Positions 24,279 to 33,727 of a stretch of DNA of 64,000 nucleotides are shown in pieces. The notes beneath the pieces were generated by a model. The model searched no databases. It was not told the DNA's origin and worked only from the letters and a program-made list of their open reading frames with translations. The stretch spans positions 1 to 64,000 of the forward strand of contig DUEN01000002.1 in assembly GCA_011176545.1 (NCBI GenBank), read 5' to 3'. Position 1 is the stretch's first letter. Each line of letters begins with the position of its first letter. A program made the position numbers and the translations under genes. The stretch comes from Caldilineae bacterium (GTDB lineage: Bacteria; Chloroflexota; Anaerolineae; DUEN01).

Positions 24279-25523
24279 TTAAGCCGTGGGGACGTTCGCC
24301 CAGTCCGGCCGATGGGCCGCCTGAGGATAGAGCATGCGTAGCAGGATGGGGGTCAGCAACGTCGTCGCCAGCACCATGAGCACCACGCTGGCGAAGGCGT
24401 CCCCTCCCAACAGCCCCGCGTTCATCCCCACGGAGGCCACGATGAGCCCTACTTCGCCACGGGAGGCCATACCCACACCCAACCGTAGCGCCTCCTCCCT
24501 GGTAAATCCCCCAATCCACGCGCCGATCCCGCACCCGAGGACCTTCGACAGCACGGCCACGACGATGATGATCAAAGCGAAGAGCAGGCCGTTCAATCCC
24601 AAAGCCCTGGCATTGGCCTCTAGGCCGATGTTGACGAAGAAGACGGGGACCAGCCAGGCATATGCCATGCCGTGAAATCCCGTCTCGATCTGCTGACGTA
24701 ACGGCGTCTGGGCGAAGATCAACCCGGCTAGAAAGGCCCCGGTAATGGCGGCCACGCCCCCCAAGGCTTCGGCGGTCCAGGCGTAGAGGAGGATGGTTAC
24801 GGTAGCCAGCGCCATCACCCCTTCACTAATGGGGAGCCGGGACACGAGGAAGCCCAGCCGGGGGATGAACCGCATCCCCAACCAGAGGGCCAGGCCGAAG
24901 TAGAGGCCCATCTTCGCCAACACCCAAAGGATGGTCAGCGCCCCTCCGCCTCCGCCCCCCGTTAAAGCCATAAACAGCGAGAGCAACAGGATCACCAACA
25001 CGTCGTCCACCACGGCCGCGCCCAGCAAGGCCATCCCCACCCGGGTACGCAGCACCCCCAGCTCCATGAGGGTCTGAGCCGAGATGCTGACGCTGGTGGC
25101 GGCCAGCACCAAACCGAAGAAGGCCCCATGCTGCAGGCCAAGGCCAAAAGGCCACGCCGACGCCATCCCCAAGGCGATGGGAGCGAACACCCCCATGATC
25201 CCAGCGAACACCGCCGGCCGCCCGGTGCTCGTCATCGCCTTGAGGTCCACCTCCAGGCCGGCGATGAACATCAGGAATAGCACGCCCAGGTGAGCCAGTT
25301 GCCTCAGGATCGCCTCCAGATACCCGTCACTGAACACGGGCCAGTGCATCATATCCAGCACCGTTGGCCCCAGGATCAGACCGGCCAACAGCTCACCCAG
25401 GACGGCCGGCTGTCGCAGTCGGGTGCTCAGGTACCCGGCCCCCTTGGCAGCCACGATGACGATGGCCAAGGCTAGCAGGAACTGTAGCGAAAGATCCATC
25501 CCCTGTGATGATACGGCAGCCAT
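24279..25523 (-). CDS. CPA2-family monovalent cation/proton antiporter
   Basis: About 414 residues from the ATG at 25523; TTG 25544 and ATG 25499 are alternatives. Twelve or so membrane segments fit the Na+/H+ exchanger fold. Family motifs: QPAVLGELLAGLILGP, FLMFIAGLEVDL, VLAATSVSISAQTLMELG, the paired Asp of GAAVVDDVLVI (ion-binding in this family) and GMASRGEVGLIVASVG. There is no C-terminal RCK/TrkA-N domain, so the separate PII-like protein downstream may supply regulation. It probably exchanges Na+ or K+ for protons. Confidence 0.92.
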   Translation of the reverse strand: MAAVSSQGMDLSLQFLLALAIVIVAAKGAGYLSTRLRQPAVLGELLAGLILGPTVLDMMHWPVFSDGYLEAILRQLAHLGVLFLMFIAGLEVDLKAMTSTGRPAVFAGIMGVFAPIALGMASAWPFGLGLQHGAFFGLVLAATSVSISAQTLMELGVLRTRVGMALLGAAVVDDVLVILLLSLFMALTGGGGGGALTILWVLAKMGLYFGLALWLGMRFIPRLGFLVSRLPISEGVMALATVTILLYAWTAEALGGVAAITGAFLAGLIFAQTPLRQQIETGFHGMAYAWLVPVFFVNIGLEANARALGLNGLLFALIIIVVAVLSKVLGCGIGAWIGGFTREEALRLGVGMASRGEVGLIVASVGMNAGLLGGDAFASVVLMVLATTLLTPILLRMLYPQAAHRPDWANVPTA

Positions 25524-25579
25524 TTCTCCCTTCTCTCTTCCCAAGGGCCACGACGCTCAGAACCTTTCCCCTCGCGCAA

Positions 25580-25625
25580 ACAAAAAGGCCAACACCTTGA
25601 TATCTCTTGGAACATGGTGTCGGCC
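25580..25625 (-). terminator. Intrinsic terminator after the VTT-domain gene
   Basis: On the minus strand GGCCGACACC pairs with GGTGTTGGCC (9 of 10) across a 19 nt loop and is followed by TTTTTGTTT. It lies between the VTT gene stop and the antiporter start, isolating the two genes. Confidence 0.75.
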
Positions 25626-25742
25626 TACCTGGCGGCTGGTCTGCCTATCGACCTTCCGCCCTGTCTGCCTCGCGGTAGCTATCCAGCGCGACCGCAAGTA
25701 TATCCAGTGTCCCCCGTCATGTCAAAAGAAAACGCTCATAAC

Positions 25743-26507
25743 TCACCGCAACCACCGACACACCCGACGCACCCGGCGCAAGATCAACAACGATATCAGC
25801 CGAAGTCGCCGCTGGTGTCGATAAACGACGAAGATCACCACGACCAGAACGATCGAGGCCATCAGGACGAGCCCGGGGGGCATCCGAATCGCCCGATCCC
25901 CCACCCAGTTTCCCATGACCAGCCCGGGCCCGCGGCCAGCCAGTATCGCCAACAGCAACCAGCGAAACGGGACGCCGCTCAGCCCGGCCACGTAATAGAC
26001 GGCATCGGGAACGGGGAACAGGAAGATCAACCACCAGGTAAAGGCGGAACGAACCCTCAACCGGCGCTCCCAATAGCGCAGTTGCTGCTCCCCCACCAGC
26101 TTCTCGATCAAAGGCCGTCCCAGATATCGGGCCACGCTGGCTGCCAATCCAGCCCCCAGCCCCAGGCCAGCCAGGCTATACAGGGACCCCCAGACGGCGC
26201 CGAAGAGGTAGCCCCCCATTAAGCCCATGAAATGCCCTGGCACCGGCGCCAGCAAGATCTGAAAGGCAAAGAGAACGATATAGGCCAGGGGAGCCAGAGG
26301 GCCAAAACTCCGCACCCAGGCCCGGGCGGCCTCGCCCTGGGCCCCCGTCCATAATATCTTAGTTTGGCTGACCAACGTCAGGAGCGACCCGTGTCCCAAC
26401 AACAAGAGGGCCAGGAAGGCCACGCCCCCCAACGTAAGCCAGAACCTTTGACGAGCGATGAAAATAGCTGTGCCCCGGCGCCACAGCTCACGAATACGCC
26501 ACCGCAC
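25743..26507 (-). CDS. VTT-domain (TVP38/DedA-like) membrane protein
   Basis: 254 residues. The GTG at 26507 has AGGGGACAAG directly upstream. An N-terminal basic stretch is followed by about six hydrophobic segments. The core GHFMGLMGGYLFGAVWGSLYSLAGLGLGA and the conserved R in ASVARYLGR match the VTT/SNARE-associated family; FPVPDAVYYVAGLSG supports this. Members are thought to move or scramble lipids such as undecaprenyl phosphate. A basic tail (RRLRLISLLILRRVRRV) ends the protein. It is on the same strand as the AI-2E/HAD gene upstream, 54 bp away. Confidence 0.85.
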   Translation of the reverse strand: MRWRIRELWRRGTAIFIARQRFWLTLGGVAFLALLLLGHGSLLTLVSQTKILWTGAQGEAARAWVRSFGPLAPLAYIVLFAFQILLAPVPGHFMGLMGGYLFGAVWGSLYSLAGLGLGAGLAASVARYLGRPLIEKLVGEQQLRYWERRLRVRSAFTWWLIFLFPVPDAVYYVAGLSGVPFRWLLLAILAGRGPGLVMGNWVGDRAIRMPPGLVLMASIVLVVVIFVVYRHQRRLRLISLLILRRVRRVCRWLR

Positions 26508-26561
26508 CTTGTCCCCTACGGCACCCCCATGGACTGCTTGCTCTCACTCCCCTCCGCCATA

Positions 26562-28334
26562 TTACAGCCAATCCAGCAGATCGAAAACCGAATCGACCAC
26601 CAGATCGGCGCTTTCAAGATCTTCCTTCTGCCCGAAGCCTGAGAGGACGCCGATGGCCAGGGCACCCGCGGCCTGAGCGGCCGCCACATCCGCCGCCGTA
26701 TCCCCTACCATGGCACACTGCTCCACGTCAATTCCCAGCGCCTCGGCCGCATGGAGGATAGGCCCTGGATGGGGTTTCAAGCGAGGATAGTTATCGCGAG
26801 CGACGATGACATCCACGGCTCCCTCCAGCCCATTGGCCCGAACGAACTGCCGGACCTCCTCCACCTGTCGCGTCGTGACGATCCCCAACCGATAACGTTC
26901 GTGCAACTGTTGGATCGCTTCGATCGCCCCTGGCACCGGCACAAGGGCCTCCGCGGGCGGATAGCCCAACATCCTGCTCAATCGCTCTGCCCACTCTAAC
27001 GCTTTCTCATCCATGGACCGCCGATCCAACAAGGAGAGCAGGAAACTGGCCGGCCCCTCCAGGCGCCCCAGCACCCAACGCACCGTCCGTTCCGGATCCA
27101 ACGCGGGGATCACGCTCCTCAACGGGGCGATCCGCATCGCCCATATCCGCACGATCTCGTCGTCGGTCTCGACCAACGTGCCGTCCAGATCGAACAGCAA
27201 CGCTTCGACCTTCCGCCCGCGCAACAATCCCCGCCATCGCGCCCTCAAGTCCAACGGTTGCGGCAACGGCTCAAAAGGCTCCTGATCCAACAGCTTCGCC
27301 GCTACATACCCGATGATTACCCGCAGCGAGGCGATGGTGGGCGAGGCCAACAGGATCCCGAGCACACCGGCCACCCTGGCCCCCGCGATCAGGCCGACGA
27401 AGACGACTAGTGGATGCAAGCGCACACGGCGCCCCACAAAACGCGGGATCAGGAACACGCCGTCCAGTTGAAAGACGGCGATGAAGATAGCAGCGACCAG
27501 GACCGCGAACCACAGGTTACTCAGAGGCAGATAGGAAGACCCCTGGAAGAAGGCGACCAGCGTCGCCAGCACACCGGCGACGGTCGGGCCGATGGAGGGG
27601 ATCAACTCCATCGCCCCAGCCAGCAGGCCGAAGGCCACGGCGTTCGGCATCCCGATGATCGAGAGCACCACGGCCAGGAAGGTCCCCACGATGATGCCCA
27701 CCGTGAGCTGTCCTCGCACGAAGGCATCCCAAATATTGACCACCTCATGGGCCAGGCGCAACAGCTCATCTCGATAATCCGCGGGGATGCGATCGACGAT
27801 GTAGCGTATGATCAAGGCGTGGTCCTTCACTAGCCAGAAAGAGACGACCAAGACAAAGATCAACCAGAGGAGCCCGGACGCGACGCCGAAGACCAGGTTC
27901 AACGCGCCCGTGGCGAAGGGGGACAGCAACGCCTGCAAAGCACCGCTGAGCTGATCGTAGAGGGAGGAAAGCTCGATCTGAACGCCGGGGACCAACACGA
28001 ACGGCTGTTGAAAGCGCTGGCCGATCTCCTGAGTCAGGTCGGCCAACGTGTTGGCCAGTTCACGCGCTAGCCTGACCAGCCGCGGCGTGAGGAGCGCGGG
28101 CGCCAGGATGAGGAGGACCAGAAAGGCGATGTAAACCCCGATCACAACGGCAGTGCGCGGCCATCCTGTGCGCCGCACCAGCCACCGAACGGGGATGTTC
28201 AGGAAATAGGCTACGATGATGGCGACCATCAACGGGCCGAGGATCTGGCTGAATCGCGAGATCAGCCAGATCGTGCCCACAAAGCCGCTGATAACGACGA
28301 TCTGTTTCGTCAGCGGGCTCCAACGCGGTGACAT
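26562..28334 (-). CDS. AI-2E-family transporter fused to HAD phosphatase
   Basis: 590 residues, about twice the usual AI-2E size. Residues 1-350 are a PerM/AI-2E family membrane protein with seven or eight helices and motifs SFWLVKD, ELIPSIGPTVAGVLA and PLVVFVGLIAGARVAGVLGILLASP. Residues 375-590 are a HAD-type phosphatase like phosphoglycolate phosphatases: FDLDGTLVETDDE with D382 and D384, a helical cap, IVTTR, the Lys of RLKPHPGP and GDTAADVAAAQAAGA. No stop or frameshift separates the halves. AI-2E proteins export or import small molecules or ions. The fusion suggests a phosphorylated substrate handled at the membrane, but no substrate can be named. Confidence 0.9.
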   Translation of the reverse strand: MSPRWSPLTKQIVVISGFVGTIWLISRFSQILGPLMVAIIVAYFLNIPVRWLVRRTGWPRTAVVIGVYIAFLVLLILAPALLTPRLVRLARELANTLADLTQEIGQRFQQPFVLVPGVQIELSSLYDQLSGALQALLSPFATGALNLVFGVASGLLWLIFVLVVSFWLVKDHALIIRYIVDRIPADYRDELLRLAHEVVNIWDAFVRGQLTVGIIVGTFLAVVLSIIGMPNAVAFGLLAGAMELIPSIGPTVAGVLATLVAFFQGSSYLPLSNLWFAVLVAAIFIAVFQLDGVFLIPRFVGRRVRLHPLVVFVGLIAGARVAGVLGILLASPTIASLRVIIGYVAAKLLDQEPFEPLPQPLDLRARWRGLLRGRKVEALLFDLDGTLVETDDEIVRIWAMRIAPLRSVIPALDPERTVRWVLGRLEGPASFLLSLLDRRSMDEKALEWAERLSRMLGYPPAEALVPVPGAIEAIQQLHERYRLGIVTTRQVEEVRQFVRANGLEGAVDVIVARDNYPRLKPHPGPILHAAEALGIDVEQCAMVGDTAADVAAAQAAGALAIGVLSGFGQKEDLESADLVVDSVFDLLDWL

Positions 28335-28691
28335 AAGTCAGGAAGCTCCATGCCCCCTGAGCAACGTCCGGGGCTACAATCCCCCACCCCTCTCCCTTGA
28401 TGTGAAGGGGAAGCCTGACGCCAGTCGGACGGGAAAGGGCGAGGGTCAAGTTAGCAAGCTATCGCAAACGCCTATTATAGGGACGCACGGCGGTAGCACC
28501 ACAGTTAACCGTAGTTGCTCACCACTATGCCATATCTTGTGGTATCTTGCTTGCTCAGACACAGTATATTGGTCTACAAGTAGGGGCGCAGCATGCTGCG
28601 CCCCTACCCCACGGTTCCATGCACACCTACCCGCACGGCCGTGCGCCCCTACAATTCGGCCATGCTGGTAGGGGCGAAGCATGCCTCGTCC
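28335..28691. other. Intergenic repeats between lepB and the AI-2E/HAD gene
   Basis: No coding region is supported. A TATAAT on the minus strand (28479-28474) may be the -10 for the AI-2E/HAD gene, with a poor -35. The right part is a run of GTAGGGGCG-family palindromes, listed separately. Confidence 0.5.
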
Positions 28692-28695
28692 CTAC
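28580..28695. repeat. Three GTAGGGGCG-family palindromes in a row
   Basis: 28580-28607 is a perfect 28 bp palindrome with half-site GTAGGGGCGCAGCA. About 28626-28653 is imperfect, with core CGCACGGCCGTGCG. 28668-28695 is imperfect, with core GAAGCATGCCTC, and reaches into the lepB stop codon. The block from the second palindrome to CGGCCATGCTGGTAGG is the reverse complement of the middle of the MITE-like elements at 42.8 and 43.8 kb. Confidence 0.75.
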
Positions 28696-29270
28696 TCAAC
28701 CCATCCGATCAACGAAGGCGGCCAATACGAGAACCAGGCGCGTCCGATGATGTTATCCAGATGGATCGGGCCGAAGACGCGCGAGTCATTCGAGGCCGCC
28801 CGGTTATCCCCTAGCACAAACACAGAAAGCGGAGGGACGACGCGCGGTTCCAACGTCTCATGGGAACGATAGACCACATACGGCTCATCCAGAGGCTTGC
28901 CGTTAATGTAAACGATGCCCTTACGCATCTCCACCGTCTCACCCGGGAGCCCGATGACGCGCTTGATCAACAGCTCAGAGCCACGGCCAGGCACACGAAA
29001 CACTACGATATCCCCCCGCCTCGGCGCGTGGAAACGATAGGAGATCTTCTCCACCACGAGGCGCTGATCTGTGTGCAGGTTGGGCTCCATGCTCTGCCCA
29101 TACACGCGGGTGGCCTGGGCCAGGAAAAGCTGGATGACCAAAGCGATCACCACGGCGGGGATCACCGTCTCCGCGACCTCTCGGAACGCCGTCATGATGC
29201 GGGCCCCCCAGCCAGGTCGGCGAGGCGGCGTGGGAGACATCTCCTGTATATTCTGCATCTCTTCCATCAT
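28692..29270 (-). CDS. lepB: Signal peptidase I
   Basis: 192 residues, the short Gram-positive-like form with one N-terminal membrane helix (about 33-53). The catalytic Ser lies in YGQSMEPNL and the Lys in ELLIKRVIGLPGE. The box RRGDIVVFRVP and the C-terminal FVLGDNRAASNDSRVFGPI are intact. It removes signal peptides from exported proteins at the outer membrane face. GAGGT lies upstream of the ATG. The TAG stop is provided by the edge of a GTAGGGGCG-type palindrome. It lies downstream of pnp, on the same strand. Confidence 0.95.
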   Translation of the reverse strand: MMEEMQNIQEMSPTPPRRPGWGARIMTAFREVAETVIPAVVIALVIQLFLAQATRVYGQSMEPNLHTDQRLVVEKISYRFHAPRRGDIVVFRVPGRGSELLIKRVIGLPGETVEMRKGIVYINGKPLDEPYVVYRSHETLEPRVVPPLSVFVLGDNRAASNDSRVFGPIHLDNIIGRAWFSYWPPSLIGWVE

Positions 29271-29307
29271 GTGACCTCGACGACGATCATGATGAACGAT
29301 TCGTGAA

Positions 29308-29353
29308 TGTAAAGGCAGCAGCCAGGGTGCCGACCATGGGCGACCCCGGCTGC
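29308..29353 (-). terminator. Terminator-like hairpin after pnp
   Basis: On the minus strand GCAGCCGGGGT pairs with ACCCTGGCTGC (10 of 11) over a 14 nt loop, followed by TGCCTTTACATT. The T-tract is short, so strength is moderate. It lies 46 bp past the pnp stop. Confidence 0.5.
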
Positions 29354-29398
29354 CTCATTATACCGCAAAGTATGCGGTTTCCACCTAGTCAAAAAGGC

Positions 29399-31600
29399 TT
29401 AGCGACGTCGAGGGCGCCCTCGACGCCCACTATTGCCTCCAGAACGACCGGATCTACCGCCGGGACGACCACCTCGAGAGCCCCCCTTGTCCCGCTCTCG
29501 CGCCTCTTCCGCCGACCATCCCTCCAGGACGGCCTGACGGGACAGCCGAATCCGGCCGGTGGGATCGATATCCACCACCATCACCATCACTTCATCGCCC
29601 ACTTTGACCACGTCTTCCACGGACTCGGCCCGGTAGTCGGCCAGTTGGGAGATGTGCACCATGCCATCCACGCCGGGCAGGATCTCCACGAAGGCGCCGT
29701 ACGGCTCCGTACGCACCACCCGACCGGTATAGATCTTGCCGATCTCCACGTCTTCCGTCAGCGTCTCGATCATCTGCACGGCTGAATCCCGTGCGCTCTC
29801 GTCGCTGGCCGCGATGTAGACCGTCCCATCCTCCTCTATATCCACCTTCACATCATAATCTTCCTGGATCTTCCGGATCACCTTGCCGCCTGGGCCGATG
29901 ACCTTTCCGATCTTCTCCGGGTCGATATGGATGGTGATGATACGCGGCGCGTACTTGGACAGCTCCTTGCGCGGCTCGGAGATCACCTCCGTCATCTTCT
30001 CCAGGATATAGAGCCGCCCCTCCCGCGCCTGGGCCAGCGCTTCCTCCAGGATGTCATAGGACAGCCCTTTGATCTTGATGTCCATCTGCAAGGCCGTGAT
30101 CCCGTGCTCCGTGCCGGCGACTTTGAAGTCCATGTCGCCCAGCGCGTCCTCAAGGCCCTGGATATCCGACAGGACGACGTAACGGCCGTTCCCGTCGGTC
30201 ACCAGGCCCATGGCGATGCCCGCTACGGGCGCCTCGATGGGCACGCCCGCGTCCATCAACGCCAAAGTGCTCCCACACACCGAGGCCATCGAGGTCGATC
30301 CGTTAGAGGAGAGCACCTCGGATACCAGGCGGATCGTGTAGGGGAACTCGCTCTCGGGCGGGATCATCGGCAGCAGCGCCCGCTCGGCCAGGGCCCCATG
30401 CCCGATCTCACGCCGCTTCGGTCCCCGGAGCGGCCACACCTCGCCGGTGGAGTAAGGCGGGAAGTTGTAGTGATGCAGAAATCGCTTGCTCTCCTCCGGG
30501 CTGAGGGTGTCCAGCAACTGGGCATCCCGCGGCGTCCCCAAGGTGGCGATGGTTAGGACCTGGGTCTCGCCTCGTATGAAGAGACCGCTGCCATGGACTC
30601 GCGGGAGCAGGCCCACCTTGCACATGATGGGACGGATCGTCTTGGGATCACGCCCATCAGGCCGCACGCCCTCCTCCAGGATGCGGCGTCGTACGACCTC
30701 CTTCAGCACCTCGTCGAATACAGTGCTGATATCGATCGGGTCATACGAGGTCCCCAGGCTTTCCAGCAATTCATCACGCAGGGCCTCCAGCGCCTCCGAG
30801 CGCTCCGTCTTGGGCAGCCCTTGCCTCAGGACTTCCTCGATACGATCCACAGCCTGCGCCTGCATGGCCTCCTTCACCTCCGGGGCCGGTACGTAAGGCG
30901 TGAACGACATCTTGGGCTTGCCCACGGTGGCGGCCATCTCCTTCTGGACACGGATGATGTCCTGCATGGCCTCATGGCCCAGGCGCATGGCCTCCAGCAT
31001 CAGGTCCTCCGGGATCTCATGGGCGCCCGCTTCCACCATCAGGATGGCGTCCTCGGTGCCCGCGATGCGCAAATCCAGCGTGCTGTGCTCCATCTCCTGG
31101 ATGGTGGGATTGATGACGAACTCGCCATCGATGTAGCCCACCCGCACGGCGCCGACGGGCCCCTCGAAGGGGATGTCGGAGATCATCAAGGCGGCTGAGG
31201 CGCCGATGATCCCGAGGATATCCAGGTGCGTCTGCTGATCAGCCGACAGGGCCGTCAGTATGACCTGGACGTCGTTGTGGAAACCCTTGGGGAACAACGG
31301 GCGGAGCGGCCGATCGACCAGCCGACAAAGCAGGATGGCCTCGTCGCTAGGGCGCCCCTCGCGCCGGAAGAAGGAGCCCGGGATCCGTCCCGCAGCGTAC
31401 AACCGCTCCTCGAACTCGACGCTCAGGGGGAAGAAGTCGATGCCCTCGCGCGGGGTCTTGGTGGCGGTGGCCGTGCACAACAGCACGGCCTCTCCAGACT
31501 GAATGGTCACGGCGCCACCCGCCTGCGGCGCCAGCAACCCGGTTTCTAGGATGATCTCGTGATCACCCGCATGTGCGATAAAGCGTTTTGGTTCTATCAT
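29399..31600 (-). CDS. pnp: Polyribonucleotide nucleotidyltransferase (PNPase)
   Basis: 733 residues. It degrades RNA 3' to 5' with phosphate. Two RNase PH domains flank an all-helical part; [14 protein letters not shown] and RGETQVL begin the second. A KH domain ([22 protein letters not shown]) lies at about 560-620 and an S1 domain ([31 protein letters not shown]) at about 628-700. The tail is rich in Arg and Gly ([17 protein letters not shown]), which may help RNA binding. rpsO is upstream, the classic order, with two hairpins between that could regulate pnp expression. Confidence 0.97.
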   Translation of the reverse strand: MIEPKRFIAHAGDHEIILETGLLAPQAGGAVTIQSGEAVLLCTATATKTPREGIDFFPLSVEFEERLYAAGRIPGSFFRREGRPSDEAILLCRLVDRPLRPLFPKGFHNDVQVILTALSADQQTHLDILGIIGASAALMISDIPFEGPVGAVRVGYIDGEFVINPTIQEMEHSTLDLRIAGTEDAILMVEAGAHEIPEDLMLEAMRLGHEAMQDIIRVQKEMAATVGKPKMSFTPYVPAPEVKEAMQAQAVDRIEEVLRQGLPKTERSEALEALRDELLESLGTSYDPIDISTVFDEVLKEVVRRRILEEGVRPDGRDPKTIRPIMCKVGLLPRVHGSGLFIRGETQVLTIATLGTPRDAQLLDTLSPEESKRFLHHYNFPPYSTGEVWPLRGPKRREIGHGALAERALLPMIPPESEFPYTIRLVSEVLSSNGSTSMASVCGSTLALMDAGVPIEAPVAGIAMGLVTDGNGRYVVLSDIQGLEDALGDMDFKVAGTEHGITALQMDIKIKGLSYDILEEALAQAREGRLYILEKMTEVISEPRKELSKYAPRIITIHIDPEKIGKVIGPGGKVIRKIQEDYDVKVDIEEDGTVYIAASDESARDSAVQMIETLTEDVEIGKIYTGRVVRTEPYGAFVEILPGVDGMVHISQLADYRAESVEDVVKVGDEVMVMVVDIDPTGRIRLSRQAVLEGWSAEEARERDKGGSRGGRPGGRSGRSGGNSGRRGRPRRR

Positions 31601-31646
31601 TTCTCCTATCCCTTTCCCTCTGGCCCCGCACGCCCGGCCTGGCTAC

Positions 31647-31677
31647 GCGAAAACCCGCGGCCGTAAGCAGCCGCGGG
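31647..31677 (-). terminator. Terminator-like hairpin in the pnp leader
   Basis: On the minus strand CCCGCGGC pairs perfectly with GCCGCGGG over an 8 nt loop, then TTTTCGC. It ends 47 nt before the pnp start, so it may act as an attenuator of read-through from rpsO. Confidence 0.6.
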
Positions 31678-31679
31678 CG

Positions 31680-31910
31680 CCTGGTTCTGTCCAGAGGTCA
31701 GGGACTGGCGACTGGTGCCAAACGTCATGATCTGCCCAATCCATGGATCACCCACTGGGTGTCCTCTTTGGGCGACAGGCTCCATGCCGCACAGTAGCAG
31801 GGAAACCTCAGACGATTGGCCTCACTCACCAATTCCTAGACCTCTCGACGGACCAGCGCTTCACCAGGCTGCCTACAGGGCCAGATGATATGTTGTCAAT
31901 TCCTAGTAAT
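31680..31910. other. Non-coding spacer between the rpsO and pnp hairpins
   Basis: No coding region seen. On the minus strand a TTGACA occurs at about 31899-31894, but the -10 at 17-18 bp (TAGGCA) is poor, so a separate pnp promoter here is only possible. Confidence 0.35.
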
Positions 31911-31952
31911 ACAAAACGAGTAGATGGGAGCTCCCGCCGCCACATCTACTCG
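31911..31952 (-). terminator. Intrinsic terminator after rpsO
   Basis: On the minus strand CGAGTAGATG pairs perfectly with CATCTACTCG; the 16 nt loop contains an inner GGAGCTCC palindrome. TTTTGTATT follows. It lies about 20 bp after the rpsO stop. Confidence 0.85.
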
Positions 31953-31973
31953 CCTGTTTACCTCCTATCATGA

Positions 31974-32243
31974 CTACCGACGTAGGCCTAGCCGTGTAAT
32001 CAGCTCGCGGTAACGTTGGTAATCCTTCTTCGCTAGATATGCCAGGAGCCGGCGGCGTTGCCCAACCATCTTCAGGAGCCCCCGGCGGGAATGCTCGTCA
32101 TGCTTGTGTACTTTGAGGTGCTCGATCAGGTTGTTGATACGCTCCGTTAAGAGGGCCACCTGAACCTCAGGTGAGCCTGTATCCGTCTCATGTACGTGGT
32201 ATTCCTGGATAATCGCCTGCTTTTCCTCCTTCGTCAGAGCCAC
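31974..32243 (-). CDS. rpsO: 30S ribosomal protein S15
   Basis: 89 residues, exactly the family length. It binds the central domain of 16S rRNA. The GTG at 32243 is chosen because AAAGGAGACAAAG lies at proper distance and the product then begins [11 protein letters not shown] as in other S15 proteins. [40 protein letters not shown] and [13 protein letters not shown] are conserved. A near-consensus promoter lies about 80 bp upstream. Confidence 0.97.
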   Translation of the reverse strand: MALTKEEKQAIIQEYHVHETDTGSPEVQVALLTERINNLIEHLKVHKHDEHSRRGLLKMVGQRRRLLAYLAKKDYQRYRELITRLGLRR

Positions 32244-32320
32244 CTTTGTCTCCTTTCTTATCAAGCCAGGACACCGCTGGAATACCAGAGGCGCATGTCC
32301 CAGCCGAATTGGACACATCA

Positions 32321-32349
32321 AGTATAACATAACGCATCCCGTCGGGCAA
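32321..32349 (-). promoter_or_regulatory. Promoter for rpsO
   Basis: On the minus strand: TTGCCC (32349-32344), 17 bp spacer, TATACT (32326-32321). The leader to the GTG at 32243 is about 70 nt. Confidence 0.65.
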
Positions 32350-32398
32350 ATCCTATCGCCCCGCCAGCGATGGCGATGCATCTCCCCAAGAAGCCCTC

Positions 32399-33727
32399 TC
32401 ACGCAGATGTCGCCTCGGCCCGGCGACGGAACTCCCTCATGTCGATCACGATCCCGTTCAGGCGGGCTTCTTGGGCGGCGAAGGCCATCAGGTGACTTTC
32501 CAGCGCATCGCGGGCGGTCGTGAGCGCCGGGGCTACGCCGTTGACGGCGCGGACGAAGGCGGCCATCAATCCCTGATCACCGCTGGCATGCCCGGTCGCC
32601 CCTGCTCCTGATGAGGTCACCGGGAACTCTATCCGCTCTACCTTGCCCGTAAGGTGGTCGTGGATCTCTATCCACTGCTCGTCGAGATAATAGCGTCCCA
32701 GGAGCGTGGCGCGGGTACCATCGTAACGCATCGTACGCCCTTCCTTGTGGGAGTGGCCGTGCATGATCATACTCACTGAAGCGCCGCTCTCCAACTCCAT
32801 GTTGACCACCTGGTGGTCCACGACGTTGTTGTCGCAGCGGTAAACGCAGCGTCCGTAAGGGCCTGTCTCCAATGCGCGTCGTCGTGCCTCCAGGCTGGTG
32901 TCCTCGGAGATGACGGAGATGGGCCATCCTTGGTAATCAGGGACCGCTTCCAGGCCCGACATGGTGAGTCTCAACGGGACCAGATCCAGGTATAACCGTG
33001 GCGCGTACCAGGGACACTCATCAGCAGCCGGACAGCCGTCCGTGCATCGTTCCGGAGCCCCGGGCGGAGCGTTCTCCGCTCGATAGTGAATCAGCGAGCC
33101 AAACGAGCTCAATCGCCGACACGGGCCGAACAGCCAGAAAAGGATGTCCAGGTCATGGCAACACTTGGTCAGGATCATGGGGCTGGCGATATCGCTGTTG
33201 CGCCACAGGCCGCGCACGAAGGAATGGGCCATGTGCCAATAGGAGACGTTCTCCCGATGCTCGATGGTGATGATATCGCCTAAACGTCCAGAGGTGACGA
33301 TATCCCGCAGAGTGGAGAAGAAGGGGACATAGCGCAGGACATGAGCGATTTGCAGGAGCCGTCCAGTACGCTCGGCCGCCTGCACCAGTCGCACACACTC
33401 GGCGAGGGTGGGGGCCATGGGTTTCTCCAACAGGACATCGTAGCCGGCCTCCAGCGCAGCCAGGGTGGGCTCGACGTGCAATCGATCCATGGTACAGATG
33501 AAGGCGACGTCGGCGATCTTCCCCTTGGCGAGGAGGTCCTCCCATGTGATGAATTGACGTTCCGGGGGGATATCATGCGCCCGCGCGAAGCGAGCGCGGC
33601 GTCCTTCATGCGGTTCGGCGACAGCCACAAAGCGGATCTGCTCCGGATGGGCCAGCGCGTAGGGGCCATATGCCTCGTATCCCCGGTTGCCAGCGCCGAT
33701 GAGAACGGCGGTAAGCGGCTTTAACAT
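32399..33727 (-). CDS. Gfo/Idh/MocA-family oxidoreductase
   Basis: 442 residues from the ATG at 33727, which follows GAGGAGG. The N-terminal Rossmann domain has [14 protein letters not shown], and [28 protein letters not shown] supplies the conserved EKP Lys. The C-terminal alpha/beta domain contains the catalytic-region [13 protein letters not shown] (the family usually has GxHxxD). A short Cys-rich insert ([14 protein letters not shown]) may bind a metal or be structural. The family oxidises or reduces sugars and inositols with NAD(P); the substrate is not known here. It stands upstream of rpsO on the same strand. Confidence 0.88.
   Translation of the reverse strand: MLKPLTAVLIGAGNRGYEAYGPYALAHPEQIRFVAVAEPHEGRRARFARAHDIPPERQFITWEDLLAKGKIADVAFICTMDRLHVEPTLAALEAGYDVLLEKPMAPTLAECVRLVQAAERTGRLLQIAHVLRYVPFFSTLRDIVTSGRLGDIITIEHRENVSYWHMAHSFVRGLWRNSDIASPMILTKCCHDLDILFWLFGPCRRLSSFGSLIHYRAENAPPGAPERCTDGCPAADECPWYAPRLYLDLVPLRLTMSGLEAVPDYQGWPISVISEDTSLEARRRALETGPYGRCVYRCDNNVVDHQVVNMELESGASVSMIMHGHSHKEGRTMRYDGTRATLLGRYYLDEQWIEIHDHLTGKVERIEFPVTSSGAGATGHASGDQGLMAAFVRAVNGVAPALTTARDALESHLMAFAAQEARLNGIVIDMREFRRRAEATSA

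Noticed and set aside
25614..26222. A 202-codon plus-strand frame, Pro/His/Gln-rich
   Set aside because: It overlaps the VTT-domain gene on the other strand and the terminator at 25580-25625. Composition is that of an antisense shadow.
28563..28700. The run of palindromes as a CRISPR array
   Set aside because: Repeats are self-complementary with varying cores, spacing is irregular, and no cas gene is present.
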